Of a DNA stretch of 64,000 nucleotides, positions 32,490-40,821 are shown in pieces. Both the position numbers and the translations under genes were made by a program. The stretch covers positions 868,001 through 932,000 of the forward strand of contig NZ_JAWDIR010000011.1 of NCBI RefSeq assembly GCF_046156265.1, written 5' to 3'. The notes under the pieces were generated by a model. It did not search any database. It saw nothing but the letters and a program-made list of their open reading frames with translations, and was not told the origin of the DNA. The number at the start of each line of letters is the position of its first letter. Position 1 is the first letter of the stretch. Source of the DNA: CAMDHY01 sp046156265. GTDB lineage: Bacteria; Pseudomonadota; Alphaproteobacteria; Rhizobiales; Segnochrobactraceae.

Positions 32490-34990
32490 CACGCGGCCTC
32501 GATCTTGACGGCGCACTTCTTGTAGTCCGTCTGCTTCGAGATCGGATCGGTCGCGTCGAGCGTTACCTTGTTGATCAGCTGGCTCGCGTCGAACCAGGGC
32601 ACGAACACGACACCGTGCGGCATGCGATTGCGGCCGCGGGTCTCTATGCGGCTGCGGATCTCGCCGCGCCGGGAGATCACCCGCACCTCGGCGCCCTGGT
32701 TCAAGCCGCGCCGGCGCGCATCGTCGGCGTTCATGAACACGCGTGCACCCGGGAAAGCGCGATAGAGCTCTGGCACCCGCATGGTCATCGAGCCGGAGTG
32801 CCAGTGCTCCAGCACGCGGCCGGTGACGAGCCACAGGTCGTAGTCCGCGTCCGGGCTCTCGGCCGGCGGTTCGTAGGGGGCCGCGAGAATGACCGCCCGC
32901 CCGTCGGGGCGGCCATAGAACTGCACGCCCTCGCCGGCTTTCACGTAGGGATCGTAGCCCTCGCGGTAGCGCCAGAGCGTCTCCTCGCCGTCCACCACCG
33001 GCCAGCGCAGGCCGCGCACCTCGTGGTAGCGGTCGTATGGCGCGAGGTCGTGACCATGGCCCCGGCCGAAGGTGGCATATTCCTCGAAGAGCCCCTTCTG
33101 GACATAGAAGCCGAAGTGCTCGGCTTCCTGGTTCTCGTAGCCCGGATCGATCTCCGAGAGGGGGAAGCGGTCAACGTTGCCGTTGCCGTAGAGGACCTCG
33201 AAGAGCGTGCGGCCCCGGTATTCCGGCGCCTGCACCAGGATCTCCTCCGGCCAGACCTCGTCGGTGGTGAAGCGCTTTGAGAACTCCATCAACTGCCAGA
33301 GGTCCGAGCGCGCCTCGCCCTTGGCCTCGACCAACTGGTGCCAGACGTGCGTGCGCCGCTCGGCGTTTCCGTAGGCGCCCTCCTTCTCCACCCACATCGC
33401 CGCCGGCAGGATCAGGTCGGCAGCGAGCGCCGTCACCGTCGGATAGACGTCGGAGACGACGATGAAGTTCTCAGGGTTGCGATAGCCGGGATAGGTCTCC
33501 TGACTGTCGTTCGGCGCGGCCTGGAGGTTGTTGTTCACCTGGATCCAGTACCAGTTGAGCTTGCCGTCCTTGAGCATCCGGTCTTGCAGCACCGCGTGGT
33601 AACCCGGCAGCGCGGGCAGGAGGCCGTCTGGAAGCTTCCAGATCTCCTCGGCGTGGCGGCGGTGCTCGGGGTTCGTCACCACCATGTCGGCCGGCAGCCG
33701 GTGGGCGAAGGTGCCGACCTCGCGCGCCGTACCGCAGGCGGAGGGCTGCCCGGTCAGTGAGAACGGGCTGTTGCCCGGCTCGGAAATCTTCCCGGTGAGG
33801 AGATGCAGGTTGTACAGCATCTGGTTCGCCCAGACGCCGCGGACGTGCTGGTTGAACCCCATCGTCCAGAGGCTCATCACCCGCCGCTTCGGATCGGCGT
33901 AGAGCTCGGCGAGCTCCTCCAGGAAGTCCGGCTCGACGCCGGAGAGGGCGGAGACCTTCTCGAGCGTGTACTCGGACACCAGAGCCTTGAAAGCTTCGAA
34001 GTCGATGGGCTCGGTCTTCCCGGGATCGGCGGCGCCGGTCGCCCGCATCTCGAGGTCGTGCTCGGGCCGCAGGCCGTAGCCGATGTCTGTCGTGGCACGC
34101 ATGAAGACGGCGTGCTTGGCGACGAAGTCCTCGTTCACCCGCCCAGTCTCGATGATGTAGTTGGCGATGTAGTTGAGGATCGCGAGATCCGTTCCCGGCG
34201 TGAAGATGATCGGGATGTCCGCGAGATCCATGCTGCGGTGGGTATAGGTCGACAGCACGGCGACCTTGACGTGCTCGTGGCCGAGACGGCGGTCGGCGAG
34301 GCGGGTCCACAGGATCGGATGCATCTCCGCCATGTTCGAGCCCCACAGCACGAAGGCGTCGGCATGCTCGAAGTCGTCGTAGCAGCCCATCGGCTCGTCC
34401 ATGCCGAACGTGCGCATGAAGGCGTAGGCGGCGGAAGCCATGCAGTGACGGGCGTTGGGATCGAGGTTGTTGGAGCGGAAGCCGGCGCGCATGAGCTTTG
34501 TTGCGGCGTAGCCTTCGAAGATCGTCCACTGCCCGGAGCCGAACATGCCGACCGCCGTCGGCCCCTTGGCATTCAGCGTCTCTTTCGCCTTCGCCGCCAT
34601 GAGGTCGAACGCCTCGTCCCACGACACCGGCTCGAACTCCCCGTCCTTGGCGTAGGCGCCGTCCCGCTTACGCATCAGGGGCGTGGTGAGGCGATCCCCG
34701 CCGTACATGATCTTCGAGAGGAAGTAGCCCTTGACGCAGTTGAGGCCCCGGTTGACCTCCGCCTGCATGTCGCCGTGGGTGGCGACGACCTGTCCGTCCT
34801 TCACCCCGACCATCACGCCGCATCCGGTGCCACAGAAGCGGCACGGCGCCTTCGACCACTTGATGTCGAGCGTAGCGATCCCGCCGGGCACGGGCTGCGC
34901 CTCTGCCGGCAGCGAAATCCCGGCGACGGCCGCAGCGATGCTGGCCGCCTGCGCCTTCAGCACATCGCGGCGAGAAACGTCGATGGTCAT
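32489..34990 (-). CDS. napA: periplasmic nitrate reductase catalytic subunit
   Basis: NapA reduces nitrate to nitrite with a bis-MGD molybdenum centre in the periplasm. The 833-residue protein carries a twin-arginine signal (VSRRDVLKAQAAS), 4Fe-4S cysteines C50, C53, C57 and C85, and the molybdenum ligand C184 in ARHCMASAAYAF. The full length and the C-terminal IETRGRNRMPHGVVFVPWFD are normal. It overlaps napD by 4 bases (ATGA) and napB by 1, so the set is translationally coupled. It supplies nitrite to NirK about 5 kb away. Confidence 0.95.
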   Translation of the reverse strand: MTIDVSRRDVLKAQAASIAAAVAGISLPAEAQPVPGGIATLDIKWSKAPCRFCGTGCGVMVGVKDGQVVATHGDMQAEVNRGLNCVKGYFLSKIMYGGDRLTTPLMRKRDGAYAKDGEFEPVSWDEAFDLMAAKAKETLNAKGPTAVGMFGSGQWTIFEGYAATKLMRAGFRSNNLDPNARHCMASAAYAFMRTFGMDEPMGCYDDFEHADAFVLWGSNMAEMHPILWTRLADRRLGHEHVKVAVLSTYTHRSMDLADIPIIFTPGTDLAILNYIANYIIETGRVNEDFVAKHAVFMRATTDIGYGLRPEHDLEMRATGAADPGKTEPIDFEAFKALVSEYTLEKVSALSGVEPDFLEELAELYADPKRRVMSLWTMGFNQHVRGVWANQMLYNLHLLTGKISEPGNSPFSLTGQPSACGTAREVGTFAHRLPADMVVTNPEHRRHAEEIWKLPDGLLPALPGYHAVLQDRMLKDGKLNWYWIQVNNNLQAAPNDSQETYPGYRNPENFIVVSDVYPTVTALAADLILPAAMWVEKEGAYGNAERRTHVWHQLVEAKGEARSDLWQLMEFSKRFTTDEVWPEEILVQAPEYRGRTLFEVLYGNGNVDRFPLSEIDPGYENQEAEHFGFYVQKGLFEEYATFGRGHGHDLAPYDRYHEVRGLRWPVVDGEETLWRYREGYDPYVKAGEGVQFYGRPDGRAVILAAPYEPPAESPDADYDLWLVTGRVLEHWHSGSMTMRVPELYRAFPGARVFMNADDARRRGLNQGAEVRVISRRGEIRSRIETRGRNRMPHGVVFVPWFDASQLINKVTLDATDPISKQTDYKKCAVKIEAA

Positions 34991-35235
34991 GTCGGGACCT
35001 CCGTATCGGTTTCGACGTGCTCGAAAACCATGTTGGCGCTGACCACCCCGTCGAGATCGGCGATCCGCAGCAGTCGCCCGCCAACCTCGCCGCGGTCCGC
35101 CCCCTCGAGGATGACGACAATCTTGCTGCCAGCGGCGGCCCGCACCTCGGCCCCGCTCATCCCTGCGAGCGCTTCGACGACCGCCTCGCGCCGGCCGGGC
35201 ATGACCGAGACGACGGCGCTCGAGATGACGTGCAT
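34987..35235 (-). CDS. napD: NapA maturation chaperone
   Basis: An 82-residue NapD that binds the twin-arginine signal of NapA before export. Family features are MHVISSAVVSVMPGRREAVV at the start and NMVFEHVET near the end. ATG 35235 was preferred to the much longer open frame reaching 35454, which overlaps napF. It ends in a 4-base overlap with napA. Confidence 0.88.
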   Translation of the reverse strand: MHVISSAVVSVMPGRREAVVEALAGMSGAEVRAAAGSKIVVILEGADRGEVGGRLLRIADLDGVVSANMVFEHVETDTEVPT

Positions 35236-35242
35236 GGCGGCC

Positions 35243-35560
35243 TCAGGCATTCGGAGCCTCTGATGTTGGGGCAAGATGAAGCGCCGCAGTGGGACAGACC
35301 GCCAGGCAGTCGCCGCAGCCGGTGCAGAGGGCAGCCCGGATCGAGGGGAGGAAAGGGCCACCGCGGCGTGGGACGAAGGCGATGGCGCCCTCTGCACAGA
35401 CGTCGCGGCAGAGCTGGCAGTCGATACCGGCCGCAGCCAGGCATCCCGCTCCAATGCTGACGATGTGGGCGATCTCGGAGCCCGTCGTGTCCGACGTCGG
35501 GACCGTTACCCGTCCCTTGAGGAAATTGCGTCGGGAGAGACCAGCGACATCGTTCGCCAT
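35243..35560 (-). CDS. napF: short ferredoxin-type protein NapF
   Basis: A 105-residue iron-sulfur protein in the napF position. It has a SRRNFLKG segment like other NapF proteins, then two visible cysteine clusters (CQLCRDVC preceded by a Cys, and CTGCGDCLAVCP). Typical NapF is about 150-170 residues with three or four clusters, so this one is short in the middle or N-terminal part. NapF is thought to help load iron-sulfur centres of NapA. ATG 35560 lies 13 bases after the napE stop. Confidence 0.82.
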   Translation of the reverse strand: MANDVAGLSRRNFLKGRVTVPTSDTTGSEIAHIVSIGAGCLAAAGIDCQLCRDVCAEGAIAFVPRRGGPFLPSIRAALCTGCGDCLAVCPTAALHLAPTSEAPNA

Positions 35561-35573
35561 CTCGCCGGCCCGC

Positions 35574-35771
35574 CTAGTGCAACACTGCTGGCGGACCCGG
35601 GGGACCGAAGATCATCTGGAAGATCCACACGGCCAAGCCGAAGCCGCCGACGACGCCAACTGCCACGAAGGGCCAGACCCCGAACGCCAGGACGAGGAAC
35701 GTCAGGAATTCAGCACGCTTGCTCGGAGCGCGCGGCAACCCTCCGCCTCCTGTATTTGTCGTCGCTCCCAT
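35574..35771 (-). CDS. napE: periplasmic nitrate reductase small membrane protein
   Basis: A 65-residue NapE with one transmembrane helix and the family end GFGLAVWIFQMIFGPPGPP. It is first in the operon. ATG 35771, with cggagg just upstream, was chosen over the ATG 21 bases earlier. The role of NapE is not known, though it is common in alphaproteobacterial nap operons. Confidence 0.85.
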   Translation of the reverse strand: MGATTNTGGGGLPRAPSKRAEFLTFLVLAFGVWPFVAVGVVGGFGLAVWIFQMIFGPPGPPAVLH

Positions 35772-36345
35772 GGCCTCCGTCGCCCCCTGCAATGTGATTG
35801 CATGTATTCTTCTGGCGGGTGCATGTAAGTATAAAGTCGCGCGGACAGGCTATAATGCGCCGTTAGGTCGACGCTGCCTTGCGCTGCACTGAGATCTTGC
35901 CGCGGAGTGCTTGTTTCCGCGAACTGCTGGCTCTTGCGCGACAGAGCGGTCACGCCGCTCGTTGGAACCCTTGTAGCCTGATCAGAGGTCCGAGGAAACC
36001 GCCGAAAGCGAAATTGATCTCCGGCACATCGCGGACGGCCGCCGCCGGTCACTGGCCCGGGAGCGACAGGGTCCGGTCGAAGGGCGGACGGATCCCGCTG
36101 TCACGCGCCGTTTCAAGGCGCTGCCGCCGGGGTTGTGCACCCGCTTGGGGCGCCCGTGCGCTACGCCGCCGTTGCGCTCGGCCAACGGCAGCCCGCCTGT
36201 GTTCGGCGTCACGGCGTGCGTCGAGGCGCGGGACGACACTCCCGTAACTGTTCGGCCGGGTTGCCATCTGCTTGAGACGGCGCAAAGCGGCTGCCTTGGG
36301 CTCTGCCGGCGATCTGCCAGCAACGCGTGCTCTAGGTGACGAGAG
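35772..36345 (-). promoter_or_regulatory. nap promoter region
   Basis: These 574 bases precede napE and follow the 3' end of nnrS. Two direct copies of TGCATGTA (35799-35806 and 35820-35827) lie 21 bases apart, two helical turns, close to napE. A TATAAT-like stretch (ctataatgcg) is read on the plus strand near 35851-35860. No convincing FNR or NnrR box was found. Short open frames around 36000-36300 look like noise. Confidence 0.45.
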
Positions 36346-37518
36346 TCACGCACGCGCCGACATGATCTGTGCCGTCGTAAAGACTGTCCACGCCATCGTC
36401 CAGAGCGCCGCACCGGCGATAATGAGGTCCAGGGAATGCGCGCCTGAGAACGGCGCTACCACCCGCGCCAGCGCGCCGAGATTGACCGCGACGATTGCGA
36501 CTGCACAGAGCCCGCCGGCCGCCGGCGAATGGCCGCCGCGGCTCACCGCCAGCCGCGCCATCACCGCCATCGTCATCGCGCCGATAGCTCCGGAGGCGAA
36601 GGCGTGAAGTGCCGTGTCCAGCGGCAAGCCGGAGCCCGGAACTGCGGCGAGCGCGGCGAGCGCCGTGCCGGTCACGAGCCAGAGATAGCCCGCATGGAGC
36701 GCCAGCACGTCGAACTGCCGCGCGCTCCAACCGCGCCAGCGCCACAGGCGCACGCCCTGCAGGATGGCGGCGATCGCCATTGCGCCCGCGGTGATCCAAC
36801 CCGCCGGGGCGACGACCCAGGCGGTCAGCGCCGGCAGCGCGACGACCAGCACCACCACGTCGAAGCGGCCATAGGGCTCGGGCACCCGTTCAGCGCCCCG
36901 GCCCACGAGGGCGTTTCGGGTGAGGCTCGGCACGAAACGCCCGCCGACTGCCGAGATGAGGAGGACGGCGACGGCGATACCGACGCGCGCCATCGCTGCG
37001 GCGACCTCGTAGTCCATCACCGTCAGCCGGTGGGCAACGGCGGCGACGGCCAACAGGGGAAACAGCATCAGCCCGTGCCGCGACTGCCGCGGTGACTTGA
37101 TGCGGGCCTCGCGCACGAGCACCGCTGTCACCCCCAGCGGAAAGGCGGCGTCGGCGAGGGCGGCGAAGGGCAGGGGGACGAGGAAGGGCATCACGCGGCC
37201 GGCCGCCCAAAGGGCGAAGAGGGCGGCGAGTGGCGGGCCTGAGGCGGGGAGCCGGCCGGACCAGTTCGGGGTGGCGGAGAGGAGATAGCCCGCCATCACC
37301 GCCGGCAGGAAACCGAACACCATCTCGTGGGCGTGCCAGGCGAAGGCCGGCATGCTGGCGACCTCGGCGGCACCGCCGAGATACATCGCCACCCAGGCCG
37401 GCACGGACAGCGCGGCGAGTGCCGACGCGCCGACGAAGAACGGCCGGAACGGCGCCGCAAAGAGCCACCCGGCATCGGTGCGGGCGCGGCTGGCCGCGAG
37501 GGAAGGGGAGGGCGACAT
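36346..37518 (-). CDS. nnrS: NnrS family haem-copper membrane protein
   Basis: NnrS proteins are polytopic inner-membrane haem and copper proteins linked to nitric-oxide tolerance in denitrifiers. This 390-residue protein has about twelve hydrophobic helices and the family pieces FRPFFVGASALAAL, WHAHEMVFGFLPAVMAGYLL, and the late HAFASGAIGAMTMAVMARLA. ATG 37518 gives the conserved start; the open frame extends further up but without family similarity. It lies downstream of the YbaN-like gene on the same strand. A second family member occurs at 45.7 kb. Confidence 0.9.
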   Translation of the reverse strand: MSPSPSLAASRARTDAGWLFAAPFRPFFVGASALAALSVPAWVAMYLGGAAEVASMPAFAWHAHEMVFGFLPAVMAGYLLSATPNWSGRLPASGPPLAALFALWAAGRVMPFLVPLPFAALADAAFPLGVTAVLVREARIKSPRQSRHGLMLFPLLAVAAVAHRLTVMDYEVAAAMARVGIAVAVLLISAVGGRFVPSLTRNALVGRGAERVPEPYGRFDVVVLVVALPALTAWVVAPAGWITAGAMAIAAILQGVRLWRWRGWSARQFDVLALHAGYLWLVTGTALAALAAVPGSGLPLDTALHAFASGAIGAMTMAVMARLAVSRGGHSPAAGGLCAVAIVAVNLGALARVVAPFSGAHSLDLIIAGAALWTMAWTVFTTAQIMSARA

Positions 37519-37598
37519 CGGCGATCCTTTCGCCTTCCGTTTGCCGCCGGCGACGGCGCGGCTCTTTGAGCGGGCGCAAGCTCGCAGCGGGACTGTCG

Positions 37599-37976
37599 TC
37601 ACCCGCGCCGGCGAGCGGACCCGTCGGGTTCCGGCCGGCTGAGGATGAAGACCGCCACCGCCGCAAGCACGGCACACTGCAGCAGGACGATGCCCGTGGT
37701 GACGCCGAGAGCGAGGCTGACGATCGGCGTCGCCACCATTGTGGCGAGCGCAACGGCCTTGGATCGCCGGGAGATCGCACCGTTCCGCTGCCACGCGTGG
37801 ATGGGTGGCCCGAGGTGCGGATGCTCCAGCAGCCATGACTCGAGGCGCGGCGAACTCCTCGAGAAGGCGAACACCCCGACCAGCAGGAACGGAACCGTCG
37901 GAACGAGCGGCAGGACGGCGCCCAACACCGCCGCCACGAGCGCGACACAGCCGACAAGGAGCCAGAGAGTTCGCAT
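37599..37976 (-). CDS. YbaN/DUF454 family membrane protein
   Basis: A 125-residue protein with two to four membrane segments and the DUF454 signature: LVGCVALVAAVLGAVLPLVP then LLVGVFAFSRSSPRLESWL and HPHLGPPIHAWQRNGAISRR. The family function is unknown; it often sits with denitrification or NnrS genes. ATG 37976 is the only sensible start. It precedes nnrS by 80 bases on the same strand. Confidence 0.82.
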   Translation of the reverse strand: MRTLWLLVGCVALVAAVLGAVLPLVPTVPFLLVGVFAFSRSSPRLESWLLEHPHLGPPIHAWQRNGAISRRSKAVALATMVATPIVSLALGVTTGIVLLQCAVLAAVAVFILSRPEPDGSARRRG

Positions 37977-38126
37977 GAGAGTTCCCGATGCAGGCTTCCA
38001 GATGCCGCCATCTCGCGGTCGGGGAGAGGTGTTCGGCGCTCAGGCCGTGCCCGGCGCCTTCTCCGCGAAGGCGTCCACCCGCCGCCTCATTTGTTCATTC
38101 TTTGGCTGCCACCGAAGTCGCGCTCA

Positions 38127-38140
38127 TTGCGCCGGCGCAA
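38127..38140. promoter_or_regulatory. NnrR/FNR-type palindrome before the DUF1858 gene
   Basis: TTGCG-CCGG-CGCAA is a perfect inverted repeat 56 bases before the ATG of the DUF1858 gene. The TTGN8CAA geometry fits binding sites of Crp/Fnr-family denitrification regulators, one of which is encoded nearby (38703-39404). Confidence 0.5.
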
Positions 38141-38195
38141 AGAAGACGACACGCCGCAGCGCTATAGTCCTGAACTCGTTCAAGGAGGCGATCCA

Positions 38196-38420
38196 ATGTC
38201 GACAATCAGGGCGGCTCCCATCTCCGCCGAGACGGTTCTCGATGACCTGATGAGGACGTATACCGATACGATTCCGATCTTCATCCGCCGGAAGATGATG
38301 TGCATCGGTTGTCCGGTCGTGCGCTTGCATGACGTCGGTGAGGCCTGCCGGGAACACGGCATCCCGCTGGCGGACTTTCTGGCGGAAGCCAACGCCGTCG
38401 TCGCAGGGTCGGCGCGATGA
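38196..38420 (+). CDS. DUF1858 protein
   Basis: A 74-residue DUF1858 protein with TYTDTIPIFIRRKMMCIGCP and DVGEACREHG; cysteines at 36, 39 and 51 look metal- or redox-active. This family is found alone or fused to iron-sulfur repair and hybrid-cluster proteins and is frequent near nitrite/NO genes. ATG 38196 follows aaggagg. It overlaps the next gene by 4 bases, so the two are coupled. A palindrome 56 bases upstream suggests control by the nearby Crp/Fnr regulator. Confidence 0.82.
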   Translation: MSTIRAAPISAETVLDDLMRTYTDTIPIFIRRKMMCIGCPVVRLHDVGEACREHGIPLADFLAEANAVVAGSAR

Positions 38421-38725
38421 ACGCCGTCGTCGCGCCGTTCGAGGTCGATGCCGGATCGATCGCCGTCGGCTTCGGCATCGAGGCCTCGGTGGTTCCGGAA
38501 CTGATGCGTGCCGGTGAGATCACCGGACGGCTCTACGAGGGCGTCGCAGAAGATGCGGGGCGGTGGCTCTGCGTGTTCTTCTTCCGCAATGCCCGGCTGA
38601 ACCTGGTGGTCGACGCGTCCGGCCGGGCTCTACGCCGCTCGATGATCGATTTTGGCGAGCGGCCGCTGCCGGCGTCGCTGCGCGACCCGCGAAACCTCGC
38701 TGTCAGTCCTGGCGCTCGGCGATGA
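38417..38725 (+). CDS. DUF6522-like small protein
   Basis: A 102-residue soluble protein that resembles what I recall of DUF6522: EASVVPELMRAGEITGRLYE followed by EDAGRWLCVFFFRNARLNLV and a VVDASGRALRRS end. It starts in a 4-base overlap with the DUF1858 gene and its 3' end overlaps the convergent Crp/Fnr gene by 23 bases. The function is unknown; the place in a nirK cluster suggests a nitrosative-stress or denitrification accessory role. Confidence 0.6.
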   Translation: MNAVVAPFEVDAGSIAVGFGIEASVVPELMRAGEITGRLYEGVAEDAGRWLCVFFFRNARLNLVVDASGRALRRSMIDFGERPLPASLRDPRNLAVSPGARR

Positions 38726-39404
38726 CGTGCAGCCGGTGGGCGTCGCAGACGACCACCTTCTTGCGCGCGCTCGCGACGATGCCCTTCGCCTCCCAGCCGG
38801 TCATGACGCGGCTGACCGTGTGAAGGGTGGTCCCGGTCATCTCGGCGAGATCCTGCCGCGTGACGGGGAAGTCGATCAGAATTCCCTCCTCGGTCTTCCG
38901 GCCCGCCTGCTGGACGAGGCGAAGGAGCGCATGTGCGACGCGACGCTCGACCTCCTCCGTCGACAGCTCGCGGATCCGAGCATGGGCGTCCTGCAGCCGT
39001 TGGCCGACGGTCTGCAGCGCATTGAGCGCGAGCACGGGGCTGCGGGCGATGAACGCCTCCCAGTGGGCCGAAGGCCATACGAGCGTGAGGCTGTCGGCGA
39101 CGGCGATCGCGGTCGCAGGATAGTCCGGCCGGCGCATGGCGCGTGCGATGCCGAAGATGTCGCCGGGGCTGACGTGTCGAACCACGACCTGCTGCCCATC
39201 CGGGGTTGTCTGCACGACCTTCAGTCGTCCGTGCAGGAGCGCGAAGAACTCGGTCGCCGCCTCGCCTTGCTCGAAGACGGCCTGTCCCACTGAAAACTGC
39301 CGGGCGGAGGCCTGCACCAGCACGGCGTCGAGATCGTCTTCCGACATCGACTGAAAGATGCTGAGGCCGCGGATCAGCGAGCGGTCGAACTTGTTTTGAG
39401 GCAT
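38703..39404 (-). CDS. Crp/Fnr-family denitrification regulator (NnrR/Dnr-like)
   Basis: A 233-residue Crp/Fnr-type regulator with a cyclic-nucleotide-binding-like sensor domain (about 15-130) and a C-terminal winged helix (TRQDLAEMTGTTLHTVSRVM). It lacks the N-terminal cysteine cluster of oxygen-sensing FNR, so it fits the NnrR/Dnr type that responds to NO. ATG 39404 was used; a longer frame reaches 39569. It is divergent from nirK, whose promoter has a perfect TTTGCC-TTTT-GGCAAA site. Its exact subfamily needs a tree. Confidence 0.82.
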   Translation of the reverse strand: MPQNKFDRSLIRGLSIFQSMSEDDLDAVLVQASARQFSVGQAVFEQGEAATEFFALLHGRLKVVQTTPDGQQVVVRHVSPGDIFGIARAMRRPDYPATAIAVADSLTLVWPSAHWEAFIARSPVLALNALQTVGQRLQDAHARIRELSTEEVERRVAHALLRLVQQAGRKTEEGILIDFPVTRQDLAEMTGTTLHTVSRVMTGWEAKGIVASARKKVVVCDAHRLHVIAERQD

Positions 39405-39554
39405 GACCCGTCCCGTCAACGCGTTTTTCCCGTTTGTCGTGCAGTCATGCACGCTCCTGCGCAACGAGGGAACCGTCGTTGTGGTGCGGGGAGGGGGCCC
39501 ATCCCTCTGCGCCACCTGACTCCTCTGGCGGGACCCGCATGATTCCACCCGTTG

Positions 39555-39570
39555 TTTGCCTTTTGGCAAA
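39555..39570. promoter_or_regulatory. NnrR/Dnr-type site in the nirK promoter
   Basis: TTTGCC-TTTT-GGCAAA is a perfect 16-base inverted repeat 71-86 bases before nirK. It matches the TTGN8CAA form of Crp/Fnr-family sites and lies between nirK and the divergent regulator gene. Confidence 0.65.
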
Positions 39571-39640
39571 ATGGCGGCTGCGGATCAGGTGTTTCCTTCC
39601 TTTACCGGCACCAAGCCGGAGACAGGAAAGGAACACTGCC

Positions 39641-40768
39641 ATGTTGACCCGCCGCACCGCCCTGATCGGCGTCGCCCTTGCCGCGCTGGTGGCGGCCGGC
39701 CACGCCTTCGCCGACGAGGGCCTCGATCCGACCCTCGACGCGATCGTTCAGGCTGATCAGACCATCGGCCTCGAGCGCGTGAAGGCGACCCTGCTGCCCC
39801 CTCCCGCCGTGATGGCCCACGAGCAGGTCGCCCTCGGGCGCCCGAAGGTCGTCGAGTTCTCGATGACCATCGAAGAGAAGGAGATCGTCGTCGACGACGA
39901 AGGCACGACCTTCCAGGCGATGACCTTCAACGGCACCCTGCCGGGCCCGACGATGGTTGTCCACGAGGGCGACTATGTCGAGTTGACCCTGGTCAATCCC
40001 GAGACGAACTCGATGCCCCACAACATCGACTTCCACAGCGCCACCGGCGCGCTCGGCGGCGCCCAGCTCACCCTCATCAACCCCGGCGAACAGGCGACGC
40101 TCCGCTTCAAGGCGACCCGGGCCGGCGCCTTCGTCTATCACTGTGCCCCTCCCGGAATGGTACCCTGGCACGTCGTCAGCGGCATGAGCGGGACCATCCT
40201 CGTGCTGCCCCGCGAAGGTCTGAAGGACGAGGCGGGCAAACCGGTCGACTATGACCGGGCCTACACCGTCGGCGAGTTCGACCTCTACATTCCGCGTGAC
40301 GCCGAGGGGAACTTCATCGACTACGAGAGCGCCGGCGACGCCTATGCCGACACCATCGAGGTGATGAAGAGGCTGACGCCGACCCACGTGGTGTTCAACG
40401 GCTCGAAGGGCGCGCTCACCGGCGAAAAGGCGATGACCGCCGCGGTCGGGGAGACCGTCCTTTTCCTCCACAGCACGGCCAATCGCGACACCCGCCCGCA
40501 CCTGATCGGCGGGCACGGCGACCATGTCTGGGAGCGGGGCAAGTTCGCCAACCCGCCGGCCAAGGACCTCGAGACGTGGTTCGTCGCCGGCGGCAGCGTC
40601 GGGGTGGCGACCTACACCTTCCTGCAGCCCGGCATCTACGCCTACGTCAACCATAACCTGATCGAAGCCGCCGAGCTCGGAGCCACGGCGCATGTGAAGG
40701 TCGAGGGCCAGTGGAACGACGACCTGATGAAACAGGTGAGCGCCCCGGGGCCCGTCATCGGCCAGTGA
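39641..40768 (+). CDS. nirK: copper-containing nitrite reductase
   Basis: NirK reduces nitrite to nitric oxide in the periplasm. The 375-residue precursor has a signal peptide (MLTRRTALIGVALAAL, cleavage after AFA). All copper ligands are present: type 1 H127, C168, H177 and M182; type 2 H132 and H167 plus a later histidine (likely in YVNHNLI). The catalytic Asp130 and His287 (TRPHLIGGH) are also there. ATG 39641 follows aaagg. It is followed by a strong stem-loop and nirV. Control by the divergent Crp/Fnr regulator is likely. Confidence 0.96.
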   Translation: MLTRRTALIGVALAALVAAGHAFADEGLDPTLDAIVQADQTIGLERVKATLLPPPAVMAHEQVALGRPKVVEFSMTIEEKEIVVDDEGTTFQAMTFNGTLPGPTMVVHEGDYVELTLVNPETNSMPHNIDFHSATGALGGAQLTLINPGEQATLRFKATRAGAFVYHCAPPGMVPWHVVSGMSGTILVLPREGLKDEAGKPVDYDRAYTVGEFDLYIPRDAEGNFIDYESAGDAYADTIEVMKRLTPTHVVFNGSKGALTGEKAMTAAVGETVLFLHSTANRDTRPHLIGGHGDHVWERGKFANPPAKDLETWFVAGGSVGVATYTFLQPGIYAYVNHNLIEAAELGATAHVKVEGQWNDDLMKQVSAPGPVIGQ

Positions 40769-40778
40769 AGCCGCAATG

Positions 40779-40802
40779 GCGGCCCGCCCCACGGCGGGCC
40801 GC
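40779..40802 (+). terminator. stem-loop between nirK and nirV
   Basis: GCGGCCCGCC pairs perfectly with GGCGGGCCGC over a CCAC loop, followed by TCCTTT. It begins 10 bases after the nirK stop and ends 19 bases before nirV, so it probably reduces nirV expression relative to nirK. Confidence 0.75.
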
Positions 40803-40821
40803 TCCTTTCGGGAGGATTGCC

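Noticed and set aside
36049..36285. 78-codon minus-strand frame in the nap upstream region
   Set aside because: Arg-rich, with no start signal and no recognised family; more likely noise in GC-rich DNA.
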